64,000 nucleotides of DNA from Breoghania sp. L-A4 (GCF_003432385.1 NZ_CP031841.1:2705579-2769578); one strand, 5' to 3'. Counted from the first letter of the stretch, positions 49,612 through 59,207 are shown. A program made the numbers and translations. The notes: generated by a model from the letters alone, not told the origin.

Positions 49612-50316
49612 TCAATTCTCGTGCTGACCGCGAAAGCCCTTGGCGATCACGAAGAGCTCGGGGCTTTCCTTGCGGCTTGCCGGCGGCTTGACGTGCTGCA
49701 CGGATTCGAAATTCTTCTTCAGGTCGGTGAGAACCACGTTCTCCGCCCCGCCGCGAAACACTTTTGAGAGAAAAATACCGCCAGGGCGCAACGTCTGGCA
49801 GGCGAATTCCGTCGCCACCTCGAACAAGTGGCTGGTACGCAGGTGATCGGTCTTGCGGTGCCCGGTGGTCGGCGCCGCCATATCGGAAAGCACCAGATCG
49901 ATGGGTTCCCCGCCCAGGGCCTCGCGCAGCGCGTCCGGCGCATCGTCGTCGAGAAAATCCTTTTGCAGGAAAATCACTCCGGGCATGCCTTCCATTTCCA
50001 GAAAATCGATGCCCACGACAAGCGGCTTCTCATCCGTCGACCCCACGACCCTGGAGCAGATCTGGCACCAGCCACCAGGCGCGGCACCGAGGTCGACAAC
50101 GCGCATGCCGGGTTTCAGAAACTTGTGCTTCTCGTTGATTTCAAGGAGCTTGTAAGCCGCGCGCGAGCGATAGCCCTCGGCCTTCGCGCGGCGCACGTAA
50201 GGGTCGTTGAGCTGACGCTGCAGCCACAGCGTGGACGAGTTGCGGCGGCCACGCGCGGTCTTCACCCGCACATGCATGCCCCGGTCGCCCGTTCCGCGCC
50301 CGCTTCCCTCAGCCAT
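49612..50316 (-). CDS. rlmE: 23S rRNA (uridine-2'-O-) methyltransferase RlmE (RrmJ/FtsJ)
   Basis: It methylates U2552 in the A loop of 23S rRNA. SAM motif [16 protein letters not shown] near residue 80; the catalytic K-D-K tetrad lies in [10 protein letters not shown] (Lys), [11 protein letters not shown] (Asp) and FLSKVFRGG (Lys). A basic N-terminal extension ([15 protein letters not shown]) is usual in alphaproteobacteria. 234 residues from ATG 50316 with GGATCTGGGA upstream. It follows ppx in the same direction. Confidence 0.93.
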   Translation of the reverse strand: MAEGSGRGTGDRGMHVRVKTARGRRNSSTLWLQRQLNDPYVRRAKAEGYRSRAAYKLLEINEKHKFLKPGMRVVDLGAAPGGWCQICSRVVGSTDEKPLVVGIDFLEMEGMPGVIFLQKDFLDDDAPDALREALGGEPIDLVLSDMAAPTTGHRKTDHLRTSHLFEVATEFACQTLRPGGIFLSKVFRGGAENVVLTDLKKNFESVQHVKPPASRKESPELFVIAKGFRGQHEN

Positions 50317-50444
50317 TCCCAGATCCTTCCTGCTTCCGCCGCGGCGGACCGTCAATCGATATCAGGCGCCCTCATACGCGGCGCGGCCGCCCGCCGCCAC
50401 ATTTTTGCGGACCAAAGTGAATCCCGCGGTGGCCTCGGCGGACC

Positions 50445-52061
50445 TCAGGACCCCGAATACCGCCGCCGGGGCGGCCGCCGGCGGTTCCTGTCCGCCGCCA
50501 TGAGCTCCGTCAGAATGCCCTCGCGAAGACCCGGTCGGCGACCCGCAGGCGCGGGCACGGCCAACGCCGGCGGATGGCCTCCAGAATCGCGCAGCCCGCA
50601 AGCACCAGATCGGCGCGGTCCGCGCCAATGCACGGGTTGCTGACCCGCTGCTCATAGCTCATCTCGCGCACCTGATCGATCATCGCGCCGACCTGTTCCG
50701 ACTGCATCCAGGTCCCATCGACCCGGCGGCGGTCGTAGCGCTCAAGCTCCAGGTGCACGCCTGCCAGCGTCGTCACCGTGCCCGAGGTTCCCAGCATATG
50801 CATTTTTCCGGTCGAGACGGCTTCGGCAAGGCGCGGTCCGGTGCCGAAGGAGCCCAGATGCCCGGTGACATCGTCCACCATGGCTTCAAAATCCTCCGGC
50901 CCTACATGGGTGCCGCCATGACGTTCTGCCAGCGTCACGACGCCGAGCGGCAGCGACGTCCAGGCCCGCATGAAGCGCGTCAGCGCATAGCCGCGCGCGC
51001 CGCAACGGTTGCGCAGATCAAGCCATACGAGTTCAGAGGAGCCGCCGCCGATATCGAACAGCAGCACCCCGTCGGCGTCGAGATCGACCAGCGACGTGCA
51101 GCCGGCCACCGCCAGCCGCGCCTCGGTCTTGCGATTGACGATTTCCAGCGCCAGCCCGGTCTCCACACGCACGCGCTCGATGAACTCGGGTCCATTCTGC
51201 GCCGATCGGCAGGCTTCCGTGGCTATCAACCGGGTTTGCACCTCGCCGCATTCCACGAGCTTGTCGCGGCAGATCGACAGGGCCTCAATGGCCCGCGTCA
51301 TCGCCGCTTCGCTCAACCGGTTCGTGGCGCCCACGCCCTCGCCCAGCCGCACGATGCGCGAATACGCGTCGACCACGCGAAAGCCGCGCCCGTCGGGCCG
51401 CGCAACCAGAAGCCGGCAGTTGTTGGTGCCCAGATCCAGCGCCGCATACAGCGGACCGGTGTAGCCGCCGCGCCGGGGAGAGCGCGAACGCACGAACTCG
51501 GGAGCCCGTTGCGGTTGCCCAACCTCGGGTGTTGCCCCTTCCGCTCCGCTTGTCCCGGTGTGGATCTGTCCGTTGCGCGAGGAATCGGAATAGGCGCCGG
51601 CCGGCACCTGTCCCGAAACCGCCTGACCAATGACCGCTACGCGCGGTCCGACCAGCGCAACGCCGGACGTGCGCAGCGATACCTGTGCGGCTGGACCCGC
51701 CGAATCGTCGCGTTCCGGAGTCTCCCCGCCGCCGTCAGGAACGGCCGCGTGCCGCGCCACGCCGGTCTGCCCGGGCATCGCCGGTTTTCGTCGTCTGCGC
51801 CGCCTGCCGCGCTTTTGGCGGCTGCCGCTGTCGTCGCGCACGGGACGCGAACCGGCCGCGGCTGAATCGCCTGCGGCAGGTTGGGGGCGGGGTCCGCGGG
51901 GCGCCGCGCTCCGTCGTCGGCGCGCCGCCATCTCCCGACTGTCCGATTACACCGTCACGCCTGCGCTTCGGTCTGCGTGACCTCTTCTTGCGCGGCGCGG
52001 CGGCATTCCCATTCGCATCTCCGGGCGACGGCCGTTCCGGCCCGTCTTCACCCGAATCCAT
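50445..52061 (-). CDS. Ppx/GppA family phosphatase with long basic N-terminus, frame broken
   Basis: An exopolyphosphatase / guanosine pentaphosphatase-type protein of the ASKHA fold: YAALDLGTNNCRLLVARPDG near the start of the domain, VLLFDIGGGSSELVWLDL and MLGTSGTVTTLAGVHLEL. Near the end, one base added at C3 50530-50532 changes the terminus to GLREGILTELMAADRNRR and stop 50445. The domain is preceded by more than 150 residues of low complexity rich in Arg, Pro and Gly. The start is uncertain: ATG 52061 has GGAAGG and reads MDSGEDGPERPSPGDANG, but a frame change near 51900 is needed to join it; the continuous frame opens at 51931. Confidence 0.78.
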
Positions 52062-52438
52062 AAGGTCTGAACCTTCCGAACCGCCGGTATCGCCAAGGAA
52101 GCGGCGGTCTCGATATCTACGTTGACCCGAGTGTACCACCTCCCCGCCCCCCGCAAGCGTTACCCCTTGCCGTCGGTCGAAGCGCCCGCGCCCCTCGCTG
52201 AGACCCGCGGCCCTTTCTCACCCCGGTGGACCGCCGTCCGTGCCGCGGCGCGCCCGCGAAGCGCGCTTGTTGAAAAACCCGCGCCAGACAGTTGCATCGC
52301 TTCCGATCGCGCGATATAAGCCCACCCAACGACTGCGGTGCCGGCATCTGGCGCTCGCCGGATTCCATATCCGGTCCGTTCCGCGCCTCGCACGCATCCA
52401 CACGATGACGTGCTGTTTCGCCGGACACGCGGTTCAGT
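52062..52438. other. Intergenic region between ppx and tRNA-Gln
   Basis: These 377 bases separate the divergent ppx and tRNA genes. It must hold both promoters, but I cannot place them securely. I see no coding frame with a plausible start. Confidence 0.45.
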
Positions 52439-52512
52439 TGGGGAATAGGTTAACGGTAGACCCGCGGACTCTGACTCCGCTAGTCCTGGTTCGAATCCAG
52501 GTTCCCCAGCCA
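52439..52512 (+). tRNA. tRNA-Gln (anticodon CUG)
   Basis: A full cloverleaf can be drawn: acceptor stem TGGGGAA / TTCCCCA, D arm around GGTTAACGGTAGACC, anticodon stem GCGGA / TCCGC with loop CTCTGAC (anticodon CTG, reading CAG), T arm CCTGG / CCAGG with TTCGAAT loop, discriminator G and encoded CCA. 74 nucleotides. Confidence 0.96.
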
Positions 52513-52653
52513 ATCTTCCTTACAAACAATCGAAGACATGCGAGATCACGCCCGCTGCGACTCCGCGTTCGCGCGGCAATAGACGCCTGTCGGGTCCAGG
52601 ACTCGGGCCCGCAACCGGTGCGAATGCGGCCCAGACGGCGCGGCGCATGCGAT

Positions 52654-53220
52654 TCAGACGCGCCAGCGGCGCAGGCTCTCCCCCGGGTCGAGCCCGGCGG
52701 TGGCGACCGCGCGCGCGGCGATCTGACGGACCATGTCCTCGAGGCTTTCGATCGGCGCGTAAAACGGCGGCACGGGCGGCGACACGATGGCGCCCATGCG
52801 GGTGACCTTCAGCATGGCCTCGAGATGACCCTCATGCAGCGGCGCCTCGCGCGCCAGCAGCACCAGCCGCCGGCGCTCCTTCAGCGTCACGTCGGCGGCG
52901 CGCGCCAGCAGACCTTCTCCGACGCCATGGGCGATCGACGCCAAACTGCGCATGGAACAGGGTGCAACGATCATCGCGTCCATGGGAAACGACCCGCTGG
53001 CGATCGGCGCGGCGAGATCATCAATGTCGTGCACGAAGCTGGCGGCGCGGCCGATTTCCGCGCGCGCGCAGGCGCCCAATTCATGCGCGATGGTCCGCTC
53101 CGCGCCCGCGCTGACGACGAGATGGGTCTCGGCGCCGATTCGGCCGAGCGCCTCCAGCACGGCGCGTCCGAGACAGGCGCCCGAGGCGCCCGAGATGCCG
53201 ACGATCACGCGCGCGCTCAT
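52654..53220 (-). CDS. ubiX: Flavin prenyltransferase UbiX
   Basis: It makes prenylated FMN, the cofactor that UbiD needs. 188 residues of the flavoprotein fold: VIVGISGASGACLGRAVLEA, HDIDDLAAPIASGSFPMDAM, IVAPCSMRSLASIAHG and the end region RRLVLLAREAPLHEGHLEAM, VTRMGAIVSPPVPPFY. ATG 53220 overlaps the ubiD stop (ATGA), so the two are translated together, fitting their joint role. Confidence 0.94.
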   Translation of the reverse strand: MSARVIVGISGASGACLGRAVLEALGRIGAETHLVVSAGAERTIAHELGACARAEIGRAASFVHDIDDLAAPIASGSFPMDAMIVAPCSMRSLASIAHGVGEGLLARAADVTLKERRRLVLLAREAPLHEGHLEAMLKVTRMGAIVSPPVPPFYAPIESLEDMVRQIAARAVATAGLDPGESLRRWRV

Positions 53221-54737
53221 GACACCATGTCCTCCGTTGCGGATTGCGGCGCGGCGGCGAACAGCGCCTCCCAGCGCTCGTCGACCCGCGCTGTCAGCTC
53301 TTTCGGCATCAGGAGCCGCGCCGCGAACGGCCGCGCGGTCTCCGCGCCGATCTTGACCGTCGCGTCGATGCCGAGCTTGCCGCCCAGACCCTCCAGCGGG
53401 CTGGCGAAATCGAGCTGGTCCACCGGCGTGCGCTCCAGCACCATCATGTCGCGCGAAGGATCGGCGCGCGTCGCCACCGCCCACATGACGTCGGACCAGG
53501 AGCGGATGTCGATGTCACCGTCGACGACGATGACATATTTGGTCATCGAGAACTGCGGCAGCAGTGACCAGAAGCCCATCATCACCCGCCGCGCCTGGCC
53601 GGCGTAGCGCTTGTCGATCGACAGCACCGCGATGCGGTAGGAGCAGGCCTCCGGCGGCAGATACACGTCCAGGATTTCCGGTATCGACTGCCGCAGCAGC
53701 GGCGCGAAGACATCGGTGAGCGCCGCGCCGATCACCGACGGCTCGTCCGGCGCGCGGCCGGTGAAGGTGGACAGATAGGGCGCGTCGGGGCGCATGCGCA
53801 GCCGCGACAGGCGGAACACCGGATAGGACGCGGCGTCGTTGTAGTAGCCGGTGTGGTCACCGAACGGTCCCTCCAGCGCCTGCTCGTCGCAGGCCACCAG
53901 ACCTTCGGCGACAATGCCGGCGCTTTCCGGCACATGCAGGGCGACGGTCTCGCACGGCGCCAGGCGCGGGCGGCGGCCGTTGATGATGCCGGACAGGGCC
54001 AACTCGCTGACGCCCTCGGGCGCCGGCATCACCGCGGCCAGCAATGTCGCAGGATCGCAACCGATGACGACCGCGACAGGCATGGACTCGCCGCGCGCCG
54101 CCCAGAGCCGGTGATGCCGCGCGCCGCCGCGCATCGGCAGCCAGCGCACGATCGCCCGGTTCGCCGCCAGCACCTGCATCCGGTAGACGCCGAGATTGTA
54201 GCCGCGCGGATCGTCCGCGCCGGGCGGCCGCGTTATCACGATGCCCCATGTGATCAGCGGCCCGGCGTCACCCGGCCAGCAGGTCTGTACGGGCAGCGCG
54301 GTGAGATCATTGGCCACCGCGCGCAACGCCGCGGGCGCGGCGACGCGTTTGGGCCGCGTCGCCAGTCCCGCGCGGGCGACCGGCAGCATGGCGCGCAACC
54401 CGCCGAGGCCCTCCGGCGGCGTCGGCGCCCGCAGGGCGGCGAGAAACTCGCCAAAGCGGCCCAGATCGCAGGCGGCCAGCCCCAGCCCAGCCGCCACTCT
54501 TTCGCGCGTGCCGAACAGGTTGGTGAACAGAGGCCGCGTGAACGTCGCGCCACCGTCCCCGACCGGCTGGTCGAAGCGCAGCACCGGACCACCGTCGGCG
54601 ATCACACGGCGGTGGATCTCGGTCGCCTCGAGCCGGACGGAGACCGCCGACGCAATCGGGCACACATCCTGGCGCGCCTCGAGGAAGGCGAGAAACGCCG
54701 GCAGGTCGGGGAAATCCGGCAAGGTCCGCAAATGCAT
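53217..54737 (-). CDS. ubiD: UbiD family decarboxylase
   Basis: A 506-residue prenyl-FMN-dependent decarboxylase that in this context removes the carboxyl group from 4-hydroxy-3-polyprenylbenzoate in ubiquinone synthesis. Motifs: GVYRMQVLAANRAIVRW (Arg and Met of the cofactor site), ALEGPFGDHTGYYND (catalytic Glu region), YAGQARRVMMGFWSLLPQFS, MTKYVIVVDGDID and LDFASPLEGLGGKLGIDAT. ATG 54737 is the family start. It is divergent from ubiT with an FNR-type box between them. A related UbiD decarboxylase of another aromatic acid is possible but less likely here. Confidence 0.9.
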   Translation of the reverse strand: MHLRTLPDFPDLPAFLAFLEARQDVCPIASAVSVRLEATEIHRRVIADGGPVLRFDQPVGDGGATFTRPLFTNLFGTRERVAAGLGLAACDLGRFGEFLAALRAPTPPEGLGGLRAMLPVARAGLATRPKRVAAPAALRAVANDLTALPVQTCWPGDAGPLITWGIVITRPPGADDPRGYNLGVYRMQVLAANRAIVRWLPMRGGARHHRLWAARGESMPVAVVIGCDPATLLAAVMPAPEGVSELALSGIINGRRPRLAPCETVALHVPESAGIVAEGLVACDEQALEGPFGDHTGYYNDAASYPVFRLSRLRMRPDAPYLSTFTGRAPDEPSVIGAALTDVFAPLLRQSIPEILDVYLPPEACSYRIAVLSIDKRYAGQARRVMMGFWSLLPQFSMTKYVIVVDGDIDIRSWSDVMWAVATRADPSRDMMVLERTPVDQLDFASPLEGLGGKLGIDATVKIGAETARPFAARLLMPKELTARVDERWEALFAAAPQSATEDMVS

Positions 54738-54822
54738 CCTGGGTCTCAAACCTCTCTCGCCTCGCGGGTCCGGCCCGGTCGCGCCGGCGGTGAAGGCTTG
54801 GACCTTAATCAGCCGCCCGGCC

Positions 54823-54836
54823 TTGACGTTGATCAA
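54823..54836. promoter_or_regulatory. FNR/FnrL-type box between ubiD and ubiT
   Basis: TTGACGTTGATCAA matches the FNR consensus TTGAT-N4-ATCAA in nine of ten fixed positions and lies in the larger symmetric CCTTGA...TCAAGG. It is 53 bases before the ubiT start and 86 bases before the ubiD start, well placed to turn on both arms when oxygen is low. This fits genes for oxygen-independent ubiquinone synthesis. Confidence 0.8.
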
Positions 54837-54891
54837 GGCTGGAGAACCGGCCCCGCGCCTAGGGTGGCGGCATCGAAATCGCGAGGCCATG

Positions 54892-55419
54892 ATGAGCGAA
54901 CGCGGCGAACTTCCACGACTGGTGTCGCTTCTGGCGCGGCCGCTGCCGCGCGCTCCGCTGGCGCTGCTGCTGACCCGGGCCACGCGCCGGCTTCTGCATC
55001 AACGCCCGGATCTGACCGGGCGGCTCGGCGCGACCGCCCGGGTGACGATCGGCATCATCCCAACCGACCTGCCGTTCGCCTTCGCCGTGCTCCTCGACGG
55101 TGATCGCGCCCGGGTCGATGTCGTCGATCGTCACGGACTCGATGAGGCGGCCGCACGCATCAGCGGGCCGCTGCTGCTGCTGCTCGGATTGCTCGACGGC
55201 ACCTATGACGGCGACGCCCTGTTCTTTTCGCGCGATCTGGTGATCGAAGGCGCCACCGAGCACGTGCTGGCGCTGCGCAACACGCTGGAAGAGGCCGCCC
55301 TGACACCGGCGGATTTCGCCGGCCTCACCGGACAAACCGCCGGCCTCGTCAATCGTGGCGCGGTCCACGCTTTCGCCGCCGCGCGCCGCGTCCTGCGCGC
55401 ACCCCTGCCCTCAGCCTGA
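54892..55419 (+). CDS. ubiT: UbiT-like SCP2-domain lipid carrier protein
   Basis: A 175-residue protein with an SCP2 sterol-carrier-like fold: RLVSLLARPLPRAPLALLLT at the start, then IGIIPTDLPFAFAVLLDGDR and LLLLLGLLDGTYDGDALFFS, RDLVIEGATEHVLALRNTLE. UbiT binds ubiquinone precursors and is needed with UbiU and UbiV for anaerobic ubiquinone synthesis in proteobacteria. ATG 54889 and 54892 are adjacent; either may be used. First gene of the plus-strand operon, behind the FNR-type box. Confidence 0.88.
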   Translation: MSERGELPRLVSLLARPLPRAPLALLLTRATRRLLHQRPDLTGRLGATARVTIGIIPTDLPFAFAVLLDGDRARVDVVDRHGLDEAAARISGPLLLLLGLLDGTYDGDALFFSRDLVIEGATEHVLALRNTLEEAALTPADFAGLTGQTAGLVNRGAVHAFAAARRVLRAPLPSA

Positions 55420-55441
55420 CCCGCCTGACGAAAGCCCGCCC

Positions 55442-56455
55442 ATGACTCCACATCCCGGCAACGCCGGTCCGCCGCTCGAACTGGTCTGCCCCGCCGGCAC
55501 GCCCTCCGCCCTGCGTGCCGCGGTCGATGCCGGCGCGCACGCCGTCTACTGCGGCTACAACAACGAGACCAACGCGCGTAATTTCCCGGGTCTGAATTTC
55601 TCCGAGGCCGACATGGCGAAGGCGGTCGGCTACGCCCATGACGCCGGCGCCAAGGTTCTCGTCGCCATCAACACCTTCGCCCGCGCCGGCCAGATAGAGA
55701 CCTGGCGGCGCGCCGTTGACTCCGCCGCCGACGCCGGAGCCGACGCCATCATCGCCGCCGATATCGCCGTCCTCGACCACGCCGCACAGCGCGCGACGCG
55801 GCTACATCTGTCGGTCCAGGCGGCCGCCAACACGCCCGAGGCGATCCGCTTCTATGTGCGCAATTTCGGCGTCAAGCGGGTCGTGCTGCCACGCGTGCTG
55901 TCGGTGGAGGAAATCGCGAAGCTCAACCGCGAGATCGACGTGGAAACGGAGGTCTTCGTGTTTGGCGGGCTCTGCGTGATGACCGAGGGGCGCTGCGCCG
56001 TGTCCTCCTACGCCACCGGAGAATCTCCAAACCTGTCGGGCGTCTGTTCGCCGCCCAGCCATGTCGCCTACGAGGAGGACACCGGCGGCACGCTTGTCGC
56101 GCGGCTTGGCGGCTTCACCATCGATCGGTTCAAGACCGGCGAACCCACCGGTTACCCAACCCTGTGCAAGGGGCAGTTCGCGGCCGGCGGCAAAACCGGC
56201 TACCTGTTCGAGGATCCGGTCAGCCTCAACGCCGTGGCGCTGTTTCCCGCCCTCCGAAAGGCCGGGGTAACGGCGCTGAAGATCGAGGGCCGGCAGCGCG
56301 GCAAAGCCTATGTCGCCCAGGTCGTGCGCGCGTTTCGAAGCGCCGTCGATGCGCTTGAGCGCGGCGAGGAGGACACGGGGCTTGCCGGCCGTCTCGCGGC
56401 CCTGAGCGAGGGCGGCCAGCAGACGACCGGCGCCTACCGCAAGACCTGGCGCTGA
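55442..56455 (+). CDS. ubiU: UbiU, oxygen-independent ubiquinone hydroxylation protein
   Basis: A U32 peptidase-family protein of 337 residues that with UbiV forms an iron-sulfur complex hydroxylating ubiquinone precursors without oxygen, with prephenate as hydroxyl donor in known cases. ELVCPAGTPSALRAAVDAGA starts the domain. The four cluster cysteines are Cys178, Cys185, Cys202 and Cys242 (GLCVMTEGRC, SGVCSPP, TLCKGQF), with spacing 6-16-39, almost as in E. coli UbiU (6-16-38). It starts 22 bases after ubiT and ends 11 before ubiV. Confidence 0.94.
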   Translation: MTPHPGNAGPPLELVCPAGTPSALRAAVDAGAHAVYCGYNNETNARNFPGLNFSEADMAKAVGYAHDAGAKVLVAINTFARAGQIETWRRAVDSAADAGADAIIAADIAVLDHAAQRATRLHLSVQAAANTPEAIRFYVRNFGVKRVVLPRVLSVEEIAKLNREIDVETEVFVFGGLCVMTEGRCAVSSYATGESPNLSGVCSPPSHVAYEEDTGGTLVARLGGFTIDRFKTGEPTGYPTLCKGQFAAGGKTGYLFEDPVSLNAVALFPALRKAGVTALKIEGRQRGKAYVAQVVRAFRSAVDALERGEEDTGLAGRLAALSEGGQQTTGAYRKTWR

Positions 56456-56466
56456 AGGAGACAGCC

Positions 56467-57363
56467 GTGGCATCGATCGAACTCGCCCTCGGGCCCTGCT
56501 TCTTCAACTGGTCGGCGGACCATTTCGCCGACTTCTACGCCCGCATCGCCGACGAGGCGCCGGTCGAGCGCGTCTATCTCGGCGAGGTGATTTGCGGCAA
56601 GCGCATGCCGTTCACAGACAGGATCTGGCCGAAGCTGATCGAGCGGCTGCAGCGCGGCGGCAAGACGGTCGTGCTGTCGACGCTGGCGATGCCGGCGACG
56701 GTGCGCGAGCGCAAGACGATCGCCGAATGGGCCGGTCTCGACATGCCCATCGAAATCAACGACATGTCCGCGCTGGAAGCGCGCGCCAGCCGCCCGTTCG
56801 TCGCGGGCCCCTTCCTCAACGTCTACAATGAGGCAACGCTGAACTTTCTCGCCGCGCGCGGCGCCACCGACTGGTGTCCACCCGTCGAGGCGCCGCTGAC
56901 GACCGTCGCGGCGGCGGCCGCCGCCTGTCCCGAGGTGACGGTGGAGATGTTCGCCTTCGGCCGGTTGCCGCTCGCACTCTCGAGCCGCTGCTACCACGCC
57001 AGGGTGCATGGATTGAGCAAGGATTCCTGCCAGTTCGTCTGCGAAAAGGATGCCGACGGCCTGGCGGTGAAGACGCTCGCGGACCAGGAATTCCTCGCGG
57101 TCAACGGCATCCAGACCCTGTCACATGCCTGCCAGACCGTCCTTTTGGATCCGGGCCGGCTGGCGGCGCACGGCATCGGCCGGTTGCGCCTGTCGCCGCA
57201 TATGCTCGACATGGTGGCGGTGGCCGGGCTTTACCGGACACTGCTCGACGGCGTCATCGCGCCCGGGGAAGCCGAAACGCGACTCCTCCAAATGGCGTTG
57301 CCTGGCGCACCATGCAACGCCTACCTCACAGGAGAACCGGGATGGAAAAGACTCTCGGTCTGA
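56467..57363 (+). CDS. ubiV: UbiV, oxygen-independent ubiquinone hydroxylation protein
   Basis: The U32-family partner of UbiU, 298 residues from GTG 56467 (AGGAGACAGCC upstream). The cluster cysteines are Cys43 (EVICGKR) and Cys175, Cys188, Cys192 (SSRCYHAR...DSCQFVC); the CX12CX3C spacing equals that of E. coli UbiV. LGPCFFNWSADHFADFYARI opens the protein. It overlaps the next gene by 22 bases. Confidence 0.94.
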   Translation: MASIELALGPCFFNWSADHFADFYARIADEAPVERVYLGEVICGKRMPFTDRIWPKLIERLQRGGKTVVLSTLAMPATVRERKTIAEWAGLDMPIEINDMSALEARASRPFVAGPFLNVYNEATLNFLAARGATDWCPPVEAPLTTVAAAAAACPEVTVEMFAFGRLPLALSSRCYHARVHGLSKDSCQFVCEKDADGLAVKTLADQEFLAVNGIQTLSHACQTVLLDPGRLAAHGIGRLRLSPHMLDMVAVAGLYRTLLDGVIAPGEAETRLLQMALPGAPCNAYLTGEPGWKRLSV

Positions 57364-57746
57364 TTTCGGGCGCGCCCACGCGCGACGGCCAGCAATGCAA
57401 CCTGCTGGCGGCCGAACGGGCCGCCATCGGCCGCATCCGCCGTTTGCTCGCCGATCTGCACCTGCCCTGCCATTGCCAGGATGAAGTCGACACCGTGATG
57501 GCCGAATTGGACCATTGGGAAGGCTTGCGGTTCAAGCGAAAGCTTATGCGCGAGGCCCGGCGATCGATCGTGCAATTGGTCGCCGGCTTCGAGTTTCTGA
57601 ACGACATTGCCAGAACGCCGGTCAGCCAATTCGATCAGGACACCTGCCGCGATCACGCGGAAACACTGCGCTTTCTCGCCGGAATCGCCGTCTCGGCAGC
57701 CGATGTGCTCGACAAGATCGCCGACGCGGATCCGGAGCCAGACTGA
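57342..57746 (+). CDS. Uncharacterised small protein in the ubiTUV operon
   Basis: A 134-residue protein with no family I recognise. ATG 57342 has CACAGGAG upstream, and the gene overlaps ubiV by 22 bases, so it is translationally linked. It is mostly helical by composition (AAERAAIGRIRRLLADLHLP, RFKRKLMREARRSIVQLVAG) and contains a short LPCHCQDEVD motif with two Cys around a His; a third Cys is at CRDHAETL. No signal peptide or membrane segment. The position suggests a role in anaerobic ubiquinone synthesis, for example as an accessory or carrier protein, but this is inference from context only. Confidence 0.8.
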   Translation: MEKTLGLISGAPTRDGQQCNLLAAERAAIGRIRRLLADLHLPCHCQDEVDTVMAELDHWEGLRFKRKLMREARRSIVQLVAGFEFLNDIARTPVSQFDQDTCRDHAETLRFLAGIAVSAADVLDKIADADPEPD

Positions 57747-57910
57747 CGCGCCAGGCCGCCGCCGTCTTCGCGGTTCGGCCCGCGCGCATGACGCGTCTCG
57801 ATGCGGCAGTGCCTTGTCGACGTTTTCCGATTTCCAGCATGAGGACGGCTTGCGTCCCTGTGATGCCGGCGGAACCGATGGTCCCGCCAGCATCTGTGGC
57901 CTCCATGGCG

Positions 57911-59055
57911 TCAGTGGGCGTGAAAGTCTTCCGCCTCGGGGTCAGCATGATCGTGTTGACCGTCAGGCCCGCGTCCTTGAACGTGTCAATGCTGGCGAGC
58001 GTCTTGCCCGCCACCAGGTCAATCACGGAGATCGAGCCGTCGTTCATGCCGGGGATGTTGATCAGGCTGTTCTGCACATAGGCGCGCGTACCGTCCGGCG
58101 AAAACACCATGTGGTGGGCGCCGCCCGCCGCCTCGGCCGCGTAGAGGTGCCTGGGCGCGCGCGGATCGGAGATGTCGAAGGCGTTGAGATGCCCCGGCAG
58201 CGCCGTGGTGACGTAGGCCCGGTCGCCGGCGGCGTTGAAATAGACCTCCAGCGCCATCCCCTGCCCGATCGCGGCGAAATCGAAATCGCCGCGGAAGCTG
58301 AACGTCTCAGACTCCGGCTGCCATTCGGCGATCCAGATGCGGCCCTCGATCATGTTGGTGATGTAGGCGACCGGCGGATTGGCGCCCGGGACGAAGAACG
58401 CCTCGACGGGCGCCGTGCCCGAGGGCGACGGCTTGTCGGCGACCTTGTGCGTCGACAGGATCTTGCCGGTGCTCGGCTGGACGACCACGATCGACTCGCC
58501 GGCATCCGTCGGATCCTTCGGGTTGATCGTGCTCGTCACCAGCATACGGTCGATGCCGTCGTGCACGGTGATGCCGTGCGGATAGGGCGCTGGCATCGGC
58601 AACGTTTCAAGCACCTCGTCCGTTTCCGCGTCGCCGACGATGACCACCGAGCTTCCCATGCAGGTGAGATACCAGCGGTTCTGCGCCTCGGAGAAGGCGA
58701 GATCCTCGCCGACGACGCAGCCGGGAACGGCAACGACCCTGGTCCGGTACGGGAAGCTCGTCACGTCGAGCACCCACAGTTCGGAACGGCCGAGCGAGGT
58801 GACGTAGGCCCGCTCACGCGTCGGATTGTAGAAGATGTGGTGCGACATCAGGTCCGGCGGCAGCGGAATCTGGGCAAGGATCTTGCCATAGTCCGGCGCC
58901 TGCGGGTCGAGTTCGATAAAGGCGATGCCCTCCTGGCGAACGGTCTGCTGGCCCTTGGTTTCATAGAGAACCAGCGCCGTCTGCTCCGCCCGCGCGGATG
59001 CGGCGCCAAGCCCGAGCGCGACGGCAAGCGCCGCAATTGCAATGGTCTTTCTCAT
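57911..59055 (-). CDS. Exported YncE-type beta-propeller protein, frame broken near the end
   Basis: A signal peptide (MRKTIAIAALAVALGLGAAS, cleavage near ARA-EQ) is followed by seven-bladed-propeller repeats such as YNPTRERAYVTSLGRSELWV, NRWYLTCMGSSVVIVGD and GAHHMVFSPDGTRAYVQNSL. The frame runs on to 57622 as given; adding one base at G4 57938-57941 (plus strand) gives the natural-looking end LTPEAEDFHAH and TGA 57911, 381 residues. Function unknown; related proteins bind metals or report surface quinoprotein activity. Its leader and first codons are duplicated upstream of the DUF1127 gene. Confidence 0.8.
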
Positions 59056-59165
59056 TGTCGTTTTCCTCGTCTTTCTGTCTTGATCGAAGGGAAGGGTTGC
59101 CCGTCCTCGCGCGCCCTTCACGCTACGAAGTGGGGAATCGACCGCGTCCGGTCCGGACGGAGCAT
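59036..59165 (-). repeat. Duplicated leader and start region, copy A (propeller gene)
   Basis: About 130 bases covering the 5' leader and first codons of the propeller gene match copy B at 59366-59495 with the same spacing. Shared landmarks (plus strand): GCAATGGTCTTT, ATCGAAGG/GTCGAAGG, GCGCGCCCTTCA/GCGCGCCTTTCAGG and ACGAAGTGG/GCGAAGCTGG. Confidence 0.75.
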
Positions 59166-59207
59166 TTGAAGGGAGCTTTTGAAGGAAGTGGCGGGCCGGC
59201 TGGCCGT

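Noticed and set aside
52160-52513. A minus-strand frame starting MAGEPGFEPGLAESES across tRNA-Gln
   Set aside because: This is the well-known spurious translation of the antisense strand of a tRNA.
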